Assembly: GCF_900637185.1 (NCBI RefSeq)
Contig: NZ_LR134352.1
Location: forward strand, 930,001 to 994,000
DNA length: 64,000 nucleotides
Origin: Nocardia asteroides
GTDB lineage: Bacteria; Actinomycetota; Actinomycetes; Mycobacteriales; Mycobacteriaceae
Direction of reading: 5' to 3'
Of this stretch, positions 9,305 to 21,016 are shown piece after piece (the first letter of the stretch is position 1; every line of letters starts with the position of its first letter). The notes beneath the pieces are model-generated. The model did no database searches. It saw only the letters and a program-made list of their open reading frames with translations, and had not been told where the DNA came from. The position numbers were made by a program, and so were the translations under genes.

Positions 9305-9823
9305 ATGCATCGGATCCCTGGCAAGGTTGCCGGATCGGTCGCGGCCCTGGCTGCCGTCGCCCTGTTGTCCGCCTGTGGTGGCAACGACTCGACCGCGTCG
9401 CAGACGCCCACCCTCTCGTCGAGCGCGAGCGCCGCCGCATCGGCCACCACCCAGGCGCCCGCGCCCGAGGGCCACGGCGACCACACCTCGACGCCCAGCG
9501 AAGCGCCGGAGACCTCCGCGACGGCGCCCGAGCAGCCGCAGGCCGCGCCGGAGACCACTCCGCAGTCCGCGCCCGCCTCCGACAAGGACAAGGCGTTCCT
9601 GGCCGAGCTGAGCAAGAACGGCATCACCCCGGCCAGCCCTGACATCGCGCTGACCGCGGCGGGCTACATCTGCTCCAGCCGCGCCACCGGTGCCTCCGAT
9701 GCCGACATCGCCCCCTACGTGGCGGCGATCGCGGGCACCGACACCGCGTTCGACCAGTCCAAGATGGACGTCAACAAGGCAGCTCAGATCTACATCGCCG
9801 CCGCGACCACCACCTACTGCTAG
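9305..9823 (+). CDS. DUF732 lipoprotein
   Basis: This 172-residue exported protein has a signal peptide with lipobox LLSAC, so the Cys should be lipidated. A disordered Thr/Ser/Ala/Pro-rich spacer runs to about residue 95. A compact C-terminal domain matches the DUF732 pattern: two Cys (in AGYICSS and at the final TTYC) that can form a disulfide, helical in between. The function of DUF732 is not known. The stop codon overlaps the start of the following cutinase gene (TAGTG), so the two are probably co-translated and may act together at the membrane face. Confidence 0.8.
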   Translation: MHRIPGKVAGSVAALAAVALLSACGGNDSTASQTPTLSSSASAAASATTQAPAPEGHGDHTSTPSEAPETSATAPEQPQAAPETTPQSAPASDKDKAFLAELSKNGITPASPDIALTAAGYICSSRATGASDADIAPYVAAIAGTDTAFDQSKMDVNKAAQIYIAAATTTYC

Positions 9824-10812
9824 TGAACCCCCGACCGACGCGACGTACCCGCAGGCTCTGGCCTGCGGGGTGCCTGACCGTGCTGGCGCTGATCGTCCTG
9901 GCGATCATCGTCATCGTGCTGCTCTGGTACCTGCTCGCAGGCCGGTTGCGTGAGCCGGGGCCCACCCCGCCCGGCGAACCGCCACCGACGTCGCAGTCGG
10001 CGGAGTGTCCCGATGTGATGCTGCTCTCGATCCCCGGCACCTGGGAGTCGGCGAGCAACGACGATCCGTACAACCCCACCGCCAACCCGATCTCGCTGAT
10101 GCTGAGCGTGTCGGGGCCGCTGCGGGCGCAGTTCCCGGAGGACCGGCTCGAGGTGTACACGGTGCCCTACGTGGCCCAGTTCTCGAACCCGATCGCCTTC
10201 CCGCCCGACGGCCAGGCCTCCTACAACAACAGCCGCACCGAGGGCACGGCGCGGGCCACCGACATCCTGGCCCAGCGGCACAAGGAATGCCCGCTGACCA
10301 CCTACGTCATCGCCGGCTTCTCGCAGGGCGCCGTCATCGCCGGTGACGTGGCCGCGCAGATCGGCAAGGGCAACGGGCCGGTCCCGGCCGACAAGGTCCT
10401 CGGCGTCACGGTGATCGCCGACGGCCGCCGCACCGCCGACACCGGCCCGGGTCAGCCCACCGAGATCGGCGATCCGCCGCCGACCGGGCAGGGCGCCGAG
10501 GTGGCGCTCAAGGGGATCAACGTGCCGGGGATCAGCATGACCGGTCCGCGTCCCGGCGGCTTCGGCTCGCTCGCGCCGAAGGTGAACTCCATCTGCGCCC
10601 CCGGCGACATGATCTGCGACGCGCCGCGCGAGGCGCTCAACCCGGCCAACGCGCTGGGCAGCCTGGGCGCGCTGATCCGTTCCGCGGGCAACCCGGTACA
10701 CGCGCTCTACGCGACGAACACCGTGGACGGGCAGGGCACCACCGCCACCCAGTGGACGGTGAACTGGGCCGCCGGGCTCATCGAGAACGCACCGCATCCA
10801 CCGCATTCCTGA
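9823..10812 (+). CDS. Cutinase-family lipase, Culp6 (Rv3802c) type
   Basis: The 329-residue protein has one N-terminal membrane helix (about residues 12-35) and a periplasmic cutinase-like alpha/beta hydrolase domain. The nucleophile is S167 in AGFSQGA. Cys residues flank the domain (SAECPD, KECPL, SICAPGDMICD), as in the Culp family; the GDMICD segment carries the catalytic Asp and the His of PVHALYA is the base. The essential mycobacterial homologue Rv3802c is a phospholipase/thioesterase beside fadD32-pks13, tied to mycolic acid envelope homeostasis. The GTG start overlaps the lipoprotein stop. Confidence 0.88.
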   Translation: MNPRPTRRTRRLWPAGCLTVLALIVLAIIVIVLLWYLLAGRLREPGPTPPGEPPPTSQSAECPDVMLLSIPGTWESASNDDPYNPTANPISLMLSVSGPLRAQFPEDRLEVYTVPYVAQFSNPIAFPPDGQASYNNSRTEGTARATDILAQRHKECPLTTYVIAGFSQGAVIAGDVAAQIGKGNGPVPADKVLGVTVIADGRRTADTGPGQPTEIGDPPPTGQGAEVALKGINVPGISMTGPRPGGFGSLAPKVNSICAPGDMICDAPREALNPANALGSLGALIRSAGNPVHALYATNTVDGQGTTATQWTVNWAAGLIENAPHPPHS

Positions 10813-11019
10813 GGTCATACGGGCGGAGTTGTCACAGTCACAGCGGGTGTGTGATTGCCATGGATCATGCCTCGCTGTGACATCCGCACTCCCATTCGCC
10901 CGCACGCTGTAAAGTGCGCTGATGATCGCGCCGTCTGCCTCGCTACCGCGGGGTAGCCGGTGGGCCCGAGTACACCGCCTAGCACGCGCAGGCGTGCAAC
11001 AGCCAGGAGCGAAGAGTTC

Positions 11020-12039
11020 ATGACCGAAGCTGCCGCACCCGTCGGTGAGTTGACCGCGCTGGGTACGCCGCCGCGTCCGTTCCGCTTCGGCGCGGCGGGC
11101 GAGGGCAACAAGCAGGAGGGCGGGGCTCGCAAGTTCGTCCAGACCGCGCAGCAGGCCGAGGAATACGGGTACGACACCTTCTTCGTGCCCGATCACCTGG
11201 GTGACCAGATCGGGCCGATCGCCGCGCTGGGCGCCCTGACCCAGGCCACCGAGAAGATCCGGCTCGGCACGTCGGTGCTGGCCAACGGCTTCCGGCACCC
11301 GGTGGTGCTGGCCAAGGACCTGGCCACGATCGACGTGCTGTCCAAGGGCAGGCTCGAGGTCGGCGTCGGCGCGGGCTGGATCAAGGAAGAGTTCGAGAAC
11401 GCGGGTCTGCCGTACGAGCGCCCCGGTGTCCGGCTGGAGAAGCTCGACGAGTCGCTGACCATCCTGGACACGCTGCTGCGTGGCCAGGAGTGCAACTTCG
11501 AGGGCAAGCACTACCAGGTGCGCGGCATCAAGGGCACGCCGCGGCCGCGGCAGGGTCCGCGTCCGCCGCTGTGCACCGGTGGCGGCGGCCCGAAGATGCT
11601 GGCGCTGGCCGCCAAGCACGCCGACATCGTCTCGGTGGTGCCGCAGACCACCAAGAACGGCAAGGGTCTGCTGTCGGGCATCACGCTCGAGAAGACCATC
11701 GAGAAGGTCAACATCGTCAAGGCCGCTGCCGGTGACCGTTTCGCCGACATCGAGCTGAACTGGGCCATCACCGCCATCGTCATCACCGACGACCGGGAGA
11801 AGACCGCGGAGATGGCGCTGCGCGCGATCGAACGCGGCCTGCACCCCGATCTCGAGGTCGACGTGGAACTGTCGGTGGAAGACATCCTGAATTCGCCGTA
11901 CGTCGCGATCGGCACCTTCGAGGAGATCGCCGAACAGATCAAGCGTGTGCGCGAACTCACGTCGATGTCGTATGTCGGCATCTTCCCCACCCAGATGGAC
12001 GCATTCGCGCCAGTCATTCCGCTGCTGCGGGAGGACTGA
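11020..12039 (+). CDS. LLM-class F420-dependent oxidoreductase
   Basis: This 339-residue protein is a luciferase-like monooxygenase fold enzyme (TIM barrel) of the F420-using branch. The pattern FVPDHLGDQIGPIAALG, then RLGTSVL, then GRLEVGVGAGW is typical. I chose ATG 11020 with AGGAG upstream. The substrate cannot be read from the sequence. In mycobacteria no such gene sits between the culp6 homologue and fadD32, so it is an extra member here. It could modify a lipid intermediate, or be unrelated. It has its own upstream gap of about 200 bases. Confidence 0.85.
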   Translation: MTEAAAPVGELTALGTPPRPFRFGAAGEGNKQEGGARKFVQTAQQAEEYGYDTFFVPDHLGDQIGPIAALGALTQATEKIRLGTSVLANGFRHPVVLAKDLATIDVLSKGRLEVGVGAGWIKEEFENAGLPYERPGVRLEKLDESLTILDTLLRGQECNFEGKHYQVRGIKGTPRPRQGPRPPLCTGGGGPKMLALAAKHADIVSVVPQTTKNGKGLLSGITLEKTIEKVNIVKAAAGDRFADIELNWAITAIVITDDREKTAEMALRAIERGLHPDLEVDVELSVEDILNSPYVAIGTFEEIAEQIKRVRELTSMSYVGIFPTQMDAFAPVIPLLRED

Positions 12040-12252
12040 GCGGGGGTTCTCTGTAACATGACTCTGGTTTGAGAACATCTAGCCGATAGCGGTCACCGCG
12101 CAGACCGCTCGAAAATCCGCAGGTTGCACAGGACGTACGCACTGCGTCGTCCGAGCGACCGGTGGCGATAGCGAGTCGGGGCCTCACAGGTGCCAGCGCC
12201 GTAATGCGCTGGACGAATTCACCGGTGTCCGGGCTTCGGAGGAGAAGAAGGA

Positions 12253-14166
12253 ATGGAAGAGACTTTCGACGACTACCTGGACGCGACCGGGAACATTGTG
12301 ATTCCCGAGGGTCGGACCCTGGTCGATCACGTCGAGAAGCACACCCGTAACGACGCGAACACGCTCGCGTACCGCTACATCGACTACTCGCGGGAACGCG
12401 ATGGCGAGGTGCACGAGCTGACCTGGCAGGAGTTCGGAGTTCGGCTGCGCGCGGTGGCCGCTCGCCTGCAGCAGGTGACCAACCCGGGCGACCGGGTCGC
12501 GATCCTCGCCCCGCAGGGCCTGGACTACGTGATCTCCTTCTTCGCCGCGATCTACGCAGGCACCATCTCGGTGCCGCTGTTCGATCCGGACGAGCCGGGC
12601 CACACCGACCGGCTGCACGCCGTGCTCGGCGACTGTGAGCCCTCGGCGATCCTCACCGCGACCTCCTCGGCCGCCGGTGTCCGTCAGTTCTTCCGCTCGC
12701 TGCCCGCCGCGCAGCGCCCGCGCATCATCGCCGTCGACGCGATCCCGGACACCCTCGGTGATTCCTGGGTCCGCCCCGACACCGCGATCGACGACATCGC
12801 CTACCTGCAGTACACCTCGGGCTCGACCCGGGTGCCCGCCGGTGTGGAGATCACGCACCGCGCGGTCGGCACAAACCTGCTGCAGATGATCAACTCGCTG
12901 AACATGAACGAGAACTCGCGCGGTGTCACCTGGCTCCCGCTGTTCCACGACATGGGCCTGCTGACGGTGATCCTGCCCGCGGTCGGCGGCAAGTTCATCA
13001 CCATCATGTCGCCGAGCGCGTTCGTGCGCCGTCCGTCGCGCTGGATCAACGAGCTGGCCGCGGTGTCCGACGGCGCGGGCACCTTCGCCGCGGCGCCGAA
13101 CTTCGCGTTCGAGCACGCCGCCGCGCGTGGTGTGCCGAAGGCGGGCGAGTCGCTCGACCTGTCCAACGTCATCGGCCTGATCAACGGCTCCGAGCCGGTG
13201 ACCGTGTCGTCGATGAAGAAGTTCAACGAGGCGTTCGCCCCGTTCGGCCTGCCCAAGACCGCGATCAAGCCCTGCTACGGCATGGCGGAGGCGACGCTGT
13301 TCGTCTCGGCGACCAAGGCCGAGGACGAGGCCAAGTACATCTACGTCGACCGCGACGAGCTCAACAAGGGCCGGATGGTCCGCGTGGAGCAGTCCGCCGA
13401 GAACGCCATCGCGCAGGTCTCCTGCGGTTACGTGGGCCTGTCGCAGTGGGCCGCGATCATCGACCCCGAGTCGGTGGAGGGCCCCGACGGCGGCCGCGAG
13501 CTGCCCGACGGCCAGGTCGGCGAGATCTGGCTGCACGGCAACAACATGGGCATCGGCTACTGGGGTCGCCCCGACGAGTCCACCAAGACCTTCCGCAACC
13601 GGGTCACCGACCGTCAGCCGGGCGGGCACACCGAGGGCACCGCCGCCGACGCGGACTGGATGCGGACCGGCGACTTCGGCGTGTACTTCGACGGCGAGCT
13701 CTACATCACCGGCCGCGTCAAGGACCTGGTGATCGTCGACGGCCGCAACCACTACCCGCAGGACCTGGAGTTCTCCGCGCAGGAGGCGTCCAAGGCGCTG
13801 CGCCCCGGTTTCGTCGCCGCGTTCGCGGTGCCCGCCAACCAGCTGCCCGCCGAGGTCTTCACGGCCGACAGCCACTCCGGCCTGAAGTTCGACGCCGACG
13901 ACGCGTCCGAGCAGCTGGTCATCGTGGCCGAGCGTGGGCCCGGCGCGGGCAAGGCCGACCCGGCTCCGATCGCCGACGCGGTGCGCGCGGCGGTCTCGCT
14001 GCGCCACGGTGTGACCGCCCGGGACATCCTGCTCGTCCCCGCGGGTTCCATCCCGCGTACCTCCAGCGGAAAGATCGCCCGGCGGGCCTGCAAGGCCGCC
14101 TACCTCGAGGGAACGCTGCGCGGTGGTTACACCCAGCAGGCTTTCCCCGATGCACCGGAAGAGTAA
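12253..14166 (+). CDS. fadD32: Long-chain fatty-acyl-AMP ligase FadD32
   Basis: This enzyme activates the meromycolic acid as acyl-AMP and loads it on the N-terminal carrier domain of Pks13. Its 637 residues equal the length of the mycobacterial protein. The ATP/AMP signature is [11 protein letters not shown] (about residues 190-200). The hinge and C-terminal motifs are [20 protein letters not shown] and [10 protein letters not shown] with the catalytic Lys at about 607. ATG 12253 follows a strong GGAGGAGAAGAAGG site. It lies directly upstream of pks13 and accD4, the canonical order. The 213 bases before it hold no other gene. Confidence 0.96.
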   Translation: MEETFDDYLDATGNIVIPEGRTLVDHVEKHTRNDANTLAYRYIDYSRERDGEVHELTWQEFGVRLRAVAARLQQVTNPGDRVAILAPQGLDYVISFFAAIYAGTISVPLFDPDEPGHTDRLHAVLGDCEPSAILTATSSAAGVRQFFRSLPAAQRPRIIAVDAIPDTLGDSWVRPDTAIDDIAYLQYTSGSTRVPAGVEITHRAVGTNLLQMINSLNMNENSRGVTWLPLFHDMGLLTVILPAVGGKFITIMSPSAFVRRPSRWINELAAVSDGAGTFAAAPNFAFEHAAARGVPKAGESLDLSNVIGLINGSEPVTVSSMKKFNEAFAPFGLPKTAIKPCYGMAEATLFVSATKAEDEAKYIYVDRDELNKGRMVRVEQSAENAIAQVSCGYVGLSQWAAIIDPESVEGPDGGRELPDGQVGEIWLHGNNMGIGYWGRPDESTKTFRNRVTDRQPGGHTEGTAADADWMRTGDFGVYFDGELYITGRVKDLVIVDGRNHYPQDLEFSAQEASKALRPGFVAAFAVPANQLPAEVFTADSHSGLKFDADDASEQLVIVAERGPGAGKADPAPIADAVRAAVSLRHGVTARDILLVPAGSIPRTSSGKIARRACKAAYLEGTLRGGYTQQAFPDAPEE

Positions 14167-14186
14167 TCGGCCGACCGGATCGGATC

Positions 14187-14216
14187 GACGCCCGGCGTGA
14201 GCGCACGTCGGGCGTC
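14187..14216 (+). terminator. Hairpin between fadD32 and pks13
   Basis: A 13-bp stem with one wobble (14187-14199 with 14204-14216) and a 4-base loop begins 20 bases after the fadD32 stop. No T-run follows. It may lower read-through into pks13 rather than fully stop transcription. Confidence 0.55.
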
Positions 14217-14261
14217 ATTCCACGGCGCGCCCTGTACGCAGACAGGTAGCTTGAGGAATTG

Positions 14262-17200
14262 ATGGCTGACAACGAGGGCACGCCCACCCAGAACCCCGAT
14301 GTTCCCGCGACGACCACCCCCGAGGGTGATCTCTCGGTCGCCGAGCTGCGCGAATGGCTGCGCAAATGGGTGGCCGACGCGACCGGGCAGTCGATCGACG
14401 CGATCACCGTCGACCGGCCGATGGAGGAGTTCGGGCTGGCATCACGTGATGCCCTCGCCCTCGGTGGCGACATCGAGGACCTGACCGGTGTCACCCTCAC
14501 CCCCACGGTGGTCTACCAGCATCCGACGATCGCCTCGCTGGCCGAGGTCATCGTCAACGGCGAGCCGGAACTGCCCGCCGAGGAGCTCGAGGACTACGCC
14601 GCGGCCTACCGGCCCGGCGAGGCGCACGACATCGCGGTGGTCGGCCTGTCGACCCGCCTGCCCGGCGCGGGCAGCACCCCGGAGTCGACCTGGGATTTCA
14701 TCATCGGCCGCGGCGACGCGATCCGGGAGCTGCCGGAGGGCCGCTGGTCGGAGTTCCTCGGCGATCCCGGTGTCGCGCAGACCGTCGCGGAGTCCAACAC
14801 CCTCGGTGGTTACCTGGACCAGGACGTGGTCAAGGGCTTCGACGCGGAGTTCTTCGCCATGTCGCCGGTGGAGGTCGAGCGGGTCGACCCGCAGCAGCGC
14901 CTGATGATGGAGCTCACCTGGGAGGCGCTCGAGCACGCGCGCATCCCGGCCAGTGAGCTCAAGGGCGGCAAGGTCGGCGTGTTCGTCGGCTCGTCCAGCA
15001 GCGATTTCCAGCTCATCGCCTCGCTCGGCCTGGGTGATCGCGACCCGAACCTGCCGATCTCGGCGGAGGCGTACGCCCTGCTCGGCGCGTCGACCGGCAT
15101 CATCGCCAACCGCGTCTCCTACTTCTTCGACTTCCGTGGCCCGTCGGTCACCGTCGACACCGCCTGCTCCTCGACCATCGTCGCGGTCCACCAGGCCGTG
15201 CGCGCGCTGCGCGACGGCGAGGCCGACGTGGCGCTGGCCGGTGGCGTGAACATGATCCTGGCCCCGGTCATCACCCTGGGCTTCGAGAAGAACGGCGCCG
15301 TCGCCAAGGACGGCCACATCAAGGCCTTCTCCAACGACGCCGACGGCATGGTCCGCTCCGAGGGCGCGGGCCTGGTGGTGCTCAAGCGCCTGGTCGACGC
15401 CGAGCGTGACGGCGACTCCATCCTCGGCGTGATCAAGGGTTCCGCGGTGAACTCCGACGGCCGCTCCAACGGCCTGTTCGCCCCGAACCCGGAGGCCCAG
15501 GCCGACGTCCTGCGCGCCGCCTACCGCGACGCGGGCATCGCCCCCTCCTCGGTCGACTACATCGAGGCGCACGGCACCGGCACCCCGATCGGTGACCCGA
15601 TCGAGGCCGAGGCGCTGGCCCGCATCGTGGGTCGCGGCCGCGACGCCGACAAGCCCGCCTTGCTGGGCTCGGCCAAGACCAACTTCGGCCACCTGGAATC
15701 CGGCGCGGGCGCGGCCAGCCTCGCCAAGGTGCTGATGTCGTTCCGGCACAACGTGATTCCGCCGAACATCAACTACGCGGGCCCGAGCCCGTACATCCCG
15801 TTCGAGCAGGCCAACCTCAAGGTGGTCGACGAGCCCACCGAGTACCCGCGCTACAGCGGCGTCGCGACCGTCGGCATCTCCGGCTTCGGTTTCGGTGGCA
15901 CCAACGCGCACGTGGTGCTGCAGGAATACGTGCCGTCGAAGCCCGTCGTCGAGGACGTGACGCCGGCGCAGGTCGCCGCCGAGGAGATCGAGGGCGAGGA
16001 GAGCACCGACGTGCTCGCCGAGGCCACCGCCATCACCGAGGCCGCCGCCGAGCCGGAGCAGCCGGTGGAACTGGAGTGGGACGGCGAGCGCGCCGAGCCG
16101 CTGCCGGTGATCCTGGCCGTGTCGGCCTACCTGCCCTCGCGCCGCAAGCGCGCCGCCGCCGAGCTGGCCGACTGGCTGGAGGGCGCGGGCAAGGACGTGC
16201 CGCTGGTCGACGTGGCCCGCGCGCTGGCCAAGCGCAGCCACCAGCGTTCGCGCGGTGTGGTGCTGGCCAAGACGCACGACGAGGCCGTCGCCGGCCTGCG
16301 CGCCATCGCCGAGGGCAAGCCCGGTGCCGGTGTGTTCACCGCCGACTCCCCGGCCGCGGCCCCGCCGGTCTGGGTGATGTGCGGCTTCGGCGCGCAGCAC
16401 CGCAAGATGTCCAAGCAGCTCTACAACGAGAACTCGATCTTCCGCAAGGCGGTCGACGAGGTCGACGAGCTGGTCCAGGACGAGGCGGGTTACTCGATCC
16501 GCGAGATGTTCCTCGACGACGAGCAGGACTACGACGTCGGCACCTGCCAGGTCGGCATCTTCACCACCCAGCTGGGCCTGGCCGCGGTGCTGCGCGCACA
16601 CGGCGCCGAACCCGCTGCCGTGGTGGGTCATTCGATGGGTGAGGTCGCGGGCGCCTACATCGCGGGCGGACTGAGCCTGGAAGACGCGGTGCGCGTGATC
16701 TGCGCCCGTTCGCGCCTGATGGGCGAGGGCGAGCAGATGATCACCGAGGACGACGTGCGCAACATGGCGCTGGTCGAACTCAGCGCCCACGACGTGGCCG
16801 AGCTGCTGCCGCGCTTCCCCGACGTGGAGTGCGCGGTGTACGCCGCGCCCACCAACACCGTCATCGGCGGACCGCGCGAGCAGGTGGAGCAGATCGTCGC
16901 CGAGGTGGAGGGCATGGGCAAGTTCGCCCGCATCCTGCCCACCCGCGGCGCCGGCCACACCTCGCAGATGGACCCGCTGCTTGGCGAGCTGGCCGCCGAA
17001 CTGGCCGGCATCGAGCCGACCGCGCTGAAGACCGGCCTGTTCTCGACCGTGCACGAGGGCCTGTACTTCAAGCCCGGTTCCGAGCCGATCCACGACGAGC
17101 CCTACTGGGTGAAGAACATGCGCCATTCGGTGTACTTCACCAACGCGATCAAGGCCGCCGTCGACTCCGGGCACACCACGTTCCTGGAGCTGGCGCCCAA

Positions 17201-19445
17201 CTCGGTGGCGCTGATGCAGGTCCTGGGCACCACCTTCGCCGCGGGCGTGCACGACGCGCAGCTCATCCCCACGCTCAAGCGCAAGGAGGACGAGTCCGCC
17301 GGTGTCATCGGCGCGCTCGCCCAGCTGTACGTGCACGGGCACGCGGTGAACCTGAGTTCGCTGCTGCCCGAAGGCGATTACGCCGACGTGCCGCGTACCG
17401 CGTTCGTGCGCAAGGAGTACTGGCCCGCGGTCGCGATGTCCTCGGGCACCGGCAACACCCGGGTGCCCGGCGCGCACGTCGCGATGCCCGACGGCCGCCA
17501 CGCCTGGGAGGTGCAGGCCGCCTCGGTCACCGATCTGACCGCGCTGGTGCGCGCCGCCGCCGCGCAGGTGCTCTCCGATGTCGCGGTGACGGTGTCGCAT
17601 CCGCACGCCGCGCTGCCCGCCTCGGGCACGCTGACCACCACCCTCACCCCGCACCTCGGTGGCGCGTCGGTGCAGGTGCACGCCAAGGGCGCGACGGGCT
17701 TCACCCTGCTGTTCGACGCGGTCGTCACCTCCGGCGCCCCGCTGCCCGAACCCGTTGTCGCCGAGGTGGTTCCGGCCGCCGTCGCCGAGCCCACCGCCGC
17801 CGAGGTGGCAGTGGCCACCAGCGACCGCTGGAGCCCCGACAGCGGCGAGTCCGTCGAGCAGCGGCTGTGCGTGATCGTCGCCGAGTCCATGGGCTACGCC
17901 GTCGAGGACCTCCCGATGGAGATCCCGCTGATGGAGCTGGGCCTGGACTCGCTGATGGCGATGCGCATCAAGAACCGCGTCGAGTACGAGTTCGACATCC
18001 CGCAGCTGCAGGTCTCGGCCGTGCGCGACGCCAGCCTCAACGAGGTCGCCAAGGTGCTGCGCTACGCCATCGAGCACCGTGACGAGGTCGCCGCGATGGC
18101 CGAGAAGCAGGCCGCCGCCAAGGCCGCCGGTGAAGACGTGGAGATCGGCGTCGACGCCAACTTCGTCGAAGCGGCGCGCGCGGCGATCGCCGCCGGCGAC
18201 GATCCGCTGGCCGCCGCGAAGGCCGCCGGTGCCGAACTGCCGTCGGAAGCCGCTGCCGCCGAACCGGTTTCGGAGCCGGTCGAGGTCGCTACCGCCGCTG
18301 TCGCCGAGGTCGCCGCGGCTGTGGTTCCCGATGTGGATTACTCGGCGCCCGCCGGGGACGAGGACAACGTGCCGCCGCGTGATGCGGCCGAGCGGCTCGC
18401 GTACGCCACCTGGGCTGTCGTCACCGGCACCTCGCCGGGCGGCATCTTCAACACCCTGCCGATCCTGGAAGAGGAGGTTGCCGAGAAGATGGCGGCCCGC
18501 CTCACCGAGCGGGTGGGCGCCGAGGTGACCGTCGACGACGTGCTCGACTGCGAGACCATCGAGCAGCTCTCCGAGGTCGTGCGCAACCTGCAGGACAGCG
18601 GTGCCGACGTGGACGGCTTCGTCCGTCCGCTGCGCGCCAGGACCGAAGGTTCCACCGCCACACCGGTGTTCGTGTTCCACCCGGCCGGCGGCAACACCCT
18701 CGTCTACGAGCCGCTGCTCAAGCGGCTGCCGGAAGACACCCCGATGTACGGCATCGAGCGCGTCGACGGCTCCATCGAGGAACGGGCCAAGCAGTACCTG
18801 CCCGAGCTGCGCAAGATCCAGGCCGACGGCCCGTACGTGCTGTACGGCTGGTCGCTGGGCGCCGTGCTGGCCATGCAGGTCGGCCAGCTGCTGCGCGAGG
18901 AGGGCGCCGACGTCCGCTACGTCGGTCTGATCGACCTCGCGATGACCGTCGAGGACGAGGACAACAGCCCCGAGGAGCGCGTGCGCCGCCTCGAGCGCTA
19001 CCAGGCCTTCGCCAAGAAGACCTACAACGTCCCCGCCGAACTCGACCGCGAGCAGATCGAAGAGCTGGCCGCCGCCTCCGACGCCGAGCAGTTCTCGATG
19101 ATCAGCGACCTGATCAAGCTGTCGGGCGCGAAGATCCCGGGCGGTGTGCTCGAACACCAGCGCACCTCCTGGATCGAGAACCGCGCGCTGCAGCAGGTGC
19201 GTCCCCGCCGCTACGACGGCGACGTGGTGCTCTACCTGGCCGACCGCTACCACGACGGCGCGATCGAGCTGGAGCCCCGCTTCGCCGACCGCAAGCCCAA
19301 CGGCGGCTGGGACGAGTACGTGAAGAACCTGGAGATCGTCCACATCCCGGGCGACCACCTGCAGATCGTCGACGAACCGCGAATCGGCCAGATCGGTGCC
19401 GACCTCGCCGCCAAGCTCGCGGCGATCGCCGAGGGAGAGAAGTGA
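14262..19445 (+). CDS. pks13: Polyketide synthase Pks13 (mycolic acid condensase)
   Basis: This 1727-residue multidomain enzyme condenses meromycoloyl and carboxylated alpha chains into the mycolate precursor. Domain order fits Pks13. The N-terminal carrier has S61 in GLASRDA. The ketosynthase (about 120-555) has C302 in DTACSS, H437 in EAHGTGTP and H477 in NFGHLE. The acyltransferase has S791 in GHSMGE. The C-terminal carrier has S1230 in GLDSLM. The thioesterase has S1531 in GWSLGA and H1699 in GDHLQI. No reductive domains are present, as expected. ATG 14262 is preferred over TTG 14259; GAGGA lies upstream. The stop overlaps accD4 (GTGA). Confidence 0.97.
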   Translation: MADNEGTPTQNPDVPATTTPEGDLSVAELREWLRKWVADATGQSIDAITVDRPMEEFGLASRDALALGGDIEDLTGVTLTPTVVYQHPTIASLAEVIVNGEPELPAEELEDYAAAYRPGEAHDIAVVGLSTRLPGAGSTPESTWDFIIGRGDAIRELPEGRWSEFLGDPGVAQTVAESNTLGGYLDQDVVKGFDAEFFAMSPVEVERVDPQQRLMMELTWEALEHARIPASELKGGKVGVFVGSSSSDFQLIASLGLGDRDPNLPISAEAYALLGASTGIIANRVSYFFDFRGPSVTVDTACSSTIVAVHQAVRALRDGEADVALAGGVNMILAPVITLGFEKNGAVAKDGHIKAFSNDADGMVRSEGAGLVVLKRLVDAERDGDSILGVIKGSAVNSDGRSNGLFAPNPEAQADVLRAAYRDAGIAPSSVDYIEAHGTGTPIGDPIEAEALARIVGRGRDADKPALLGSAKTNFGHLESGAGAASLAKVLMSFRHNVIPPNINYAGPSPYIPFEQANLKVVDEPTEYPRYSGVATVGISGFGFGGTNAHVVLQEYVPSKPVVEDVTPAQVAAEEIEGEESTDVLAEATAITEAAAEPEQPVELEWDGERAEPLPVILAVSAYLPSRRKRAAAELADWLEGAGKDVPLVDVARALAKRSHQRSRGVVLAKTHDEAVAGLRAIAEGKPGAGVFTADSPAAAPPVWVMCGFGAQHRKMSKQLYNENSIFRKAVDEVDELVQDEAGYSIREMFLDDEQDYDVGTCQVGIFTTQLGLAAVLRAHGAEPAAVVGHSMGEVAGAYIAGGLSLEDAVRVICARSRLMGEGEQMITEDDVRNMALVELSAHDVAELLPRFPDVECAVYAAPTNTVIGGPREQVEQIVAEVEGMGKFARILPTRGAGHTSQMDPLLGELAAELAGIEPTALKTGLFSTVHEGLYFKPGSEPIHDEPYWVKNMRHSVYFTNAIKAAVDSGHTTFLELAPNSVALMQVLGTTFAAGVHDAQLIPTLKRKEDESAGVIGALAQLYVHGHAVNLSSLLPEGDYADVPRTAFVRKEYWPAVAMSSGTGNTRVPGAHVAMPDGRHAWEVQAASVTDLTALVRAAAAQVLSDVAVTVSHPHAALPASGTLTTTLTPHLGGASVQVHAKGATGFTLLFDAVVTSGAPLPEPVVAEVVPAAVAEPTAAEVAVATSDRWSPDSGESVEQRLCVIVAESMGYAVEDLPMEIPLMELGLDSLMAMRIKNRVEYEFDIPQLQVSAVRDASLNEVAKVLRYAIEHRDEVAAMAEKQAAAKAAGEDVEIGVDANFVEAARAAIAAGDDPLAAAKAAGAELPSEAAAAEPVSEPVEVATAAVAEVAAAVVPDVDYSAPAGDEDNVPPRDAAERLAYATWAVVTGTSPGGIFNTLPILEEEVAEKMAARLTERVGAEVTVDDVLDCETIEQLSEVVRNLQDSGADVDGFVRPLRARTEGSTATPVFVFHPAGGNTLVYEPLLKRLPEDTPMYGIERVDGSIEERAKQYLPELRKIQADGPYVLYGWSLGAVLAMQVGQLLREEGADVRYVGLIDLAMTVEDEDNSPEERVRRLERYQAFAKKTYNVPAELDREQIEELAAASDAEQFSMISDLIKLSGAKIPGGVLEHQRTSWIENRALQQVRPRRYDGDVVLYLADRYHDGAIELEPRFADRKPNGGWDEYVKNLEIVHIPGDHLQIVDEPRIGQIGADLAAKLAAIAEGEK

Positions 19446-20986
19446 GCACTACCGCTGAAAAGCTGGCCGATCTGAATCAGCGTCTCGAGCTCGCCAAGGA
19501 GCCCGCAGGTGCGAAGGGGATCGAAAAGCGGGCGCGGAAGGGCATTCCCAGCGCACGGGATCGCATCGACATGCTGATGGACCCGGGCACCTTCGTCGAG
19601 ATCGGTGCCCTGGTCCGCAAGCCCGGCGACCCGACCGCGCTCTACGGTGACGGCGTCGTCGTGGGGCACGGGCTGGTCGAGGGCAGGCCGGTGGCGGTGT
19701 TCTCGCACGACCAGACCGTCTACGGCGGTTCGGTCGGTGAGGCGTTCGGCCGCAAGCTGTGCGGCATCATGCAGTACGCGTCCAAGGTCGGCATCCCGCT
19801 GGTCGGTATCAACGATTCCGGTGGCGCGCGCGTGCAGGAGGCGATCAGTTCGCTGGCCTGGTACGCCTGGATGGCGACCAATCTGGAACCGCTGTCGGGC
19901 ATGGTCCCGCTGGTCTCGCTGATCCTGGGCAACTGCGCCGGCGGCGCGGTGTACGAGCCCATCTGCACCGATGTGGTGGTGGCGACCGAGTCGGCGCACA
20001 TGTTCGTCACCGGCCCGAAGATCATCAAAGAGGTCACCGGCGAGGACGTGAGCCTCGAGGAGCTCGGCGGCGCGCGCACGCAGGCCGAGTACGGCAACAT
20101 CCACCACGTCGCCAAGGACGAGGCGGCCGCGTTCCAGTGGGTGCGCGAGTACCTGGGGTACATGCCGAGCAGCTGCCAGGAACTGCCACCGGTGGTGAAC
20201 CCCGGCATGGAGCCCGAGATCACCGATTCCGACCGCGAGCTGAACACGCTCATGCCGGACTCGGACAACGCGGGCTACGACATGCACGAGGTGCTGCTGC
20301 GCATCTTCGACGACGGTGAGTTCAAGGAGATCAGCGCCGAGACCGGCCCGAACATCATCACCGGGTTCTCCCGGGTCGATGGGCAGACCGTCGGCGTGGT
20401 CGCCAATCAGCCGCTGGCCTCGGCCGGCGCGCTCGATGCCCGTGCCTCGGACAAGGCCTCGCACTTCGTGCGCCTGTGCGACGCGTTCGAGATCCCGCTG
20501 ATCTTCGTCGTCGACACCCCGGGCTTCCTGCCCGGTGTGGAGCAGGAGAAGGTCGGCGTGATCAAGCGCGGTGGCCGCTTCCTGTTCTCCTACGTGGAGG
20601 CCTCGGTCCCCAAGATCACCCTGGTGGTCCGCAAGTCCTACGGCGGCGGCTACGCGGTGATGGGTTCCAAGCAGCTCGGCGCCGACATCAACCTGGCCTG
20701 GCCCACCGCCCGCCTCGCGGTGATGGGTGCCGAGGGCGCGGTCAGTCTGCTGGGCGCCGCCCAGATCGCCGCGGCGCCGGAGGACCAGCGCGCCGCCATC
20801 CGCCAGAACCTGATCGACTTCTACAACGCCAATATCGCCACCCCGTGGGTCGCCGCCGAACGCGGCTTCATCGACGCGGTGATCGAACCCTCGACCACCC
20901 GCCTCGAGATCCGCCGCGCCCTGAAACTCCTCCAGGACAAGAAGATCCAGCGCAACCCGCGTAAGCACCACGTCCTGCCGCTGTGA
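19442..20986 (+). CDS. accD4: Acyl-CoA carboxylase beta subunit AccD4
   Basis: This 514-residue carboxyltransferase subunit has the two crotonase-like halves of the AccD/PCCB family, with the oxyanion-type glycine clusters [10 protein letters not shown] in the N half and [11 protein letters not shown] in the C half. With an AccA3-type biotin subunit encoded elsewhere it carboxylates the long alpha-chain acyl-CoA used by Pks13. The GTG start overlaps the pks13 stop by 4 bases, so production of the two is probably coupled. It is convergent with the espG-like gene and followed by a hairpin. Confidence 0.95.
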   Translation: MSTTAEKLADLNQRLELAKEPAGAKGIEKRARKGIPSARDRIDMLMDPGTFVEIGALVRKPGDPTALYGDGVVVGHGLVEGRPVAVFSHDQTVYGGSVGEAFGRKLCGIMQYASKVGIPLVGINDSGGARVQEAISSLAWYAWMATNLEPLSGMVPLVSLILGNCAGGAVYEPICTDVVVATESAHMFVTGPKIIKEVTGEDVSLEELGGARTQAEYGNIHHVAKDEAAAFQWVREYLGYMPSSCQELPPVVNPGMEPEITDSDRELNTLMPDSDNAGYDMHEVLLRIFDDGEFKEISAETGPNIITGFSRVDGQTVGVVANQPLASAGALDARASDKASHFVRLCDAFEIPLIFVVDTPGFLPGVEQEKVGVIKRGGRFLFSYVEASVPKITLVVRKSYGGGYAVMGSKQLGADINLAWPTARLAVMGAEGAVSLLGAAQIAAAPEDQRAAIRQNLIDFYNANIATPWVAAERGFIDAVIEPSTTRLEIRRALKLLQDKKIQRNPRKHHVLPL

Positions 20987-20988
20987 CC

Positions 20989-21013
20989 GGCACGGGCCTG
21001 CGTGGCCCGTGCC
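20989..21013. terminator. Bidirectional hairpin between accD4 and the ESX-like operon
   Basis: A perfect 10-bp stem (20989-20998 with 21004-21013) with a TGCGT loop fills the 30-base gap between two convergent genes and can serve both strands. Confidence 0.7.
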
Positions 21014-21016
21014 CGG

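Noticed and set aside
14442..19358. A 1638-codon open frame antisense to pks13
   Set aside because: It mirrors pks13, has low-complexity His/Arg/Gly/Val content with no domain, and is a common effect of GC-rich third positions.
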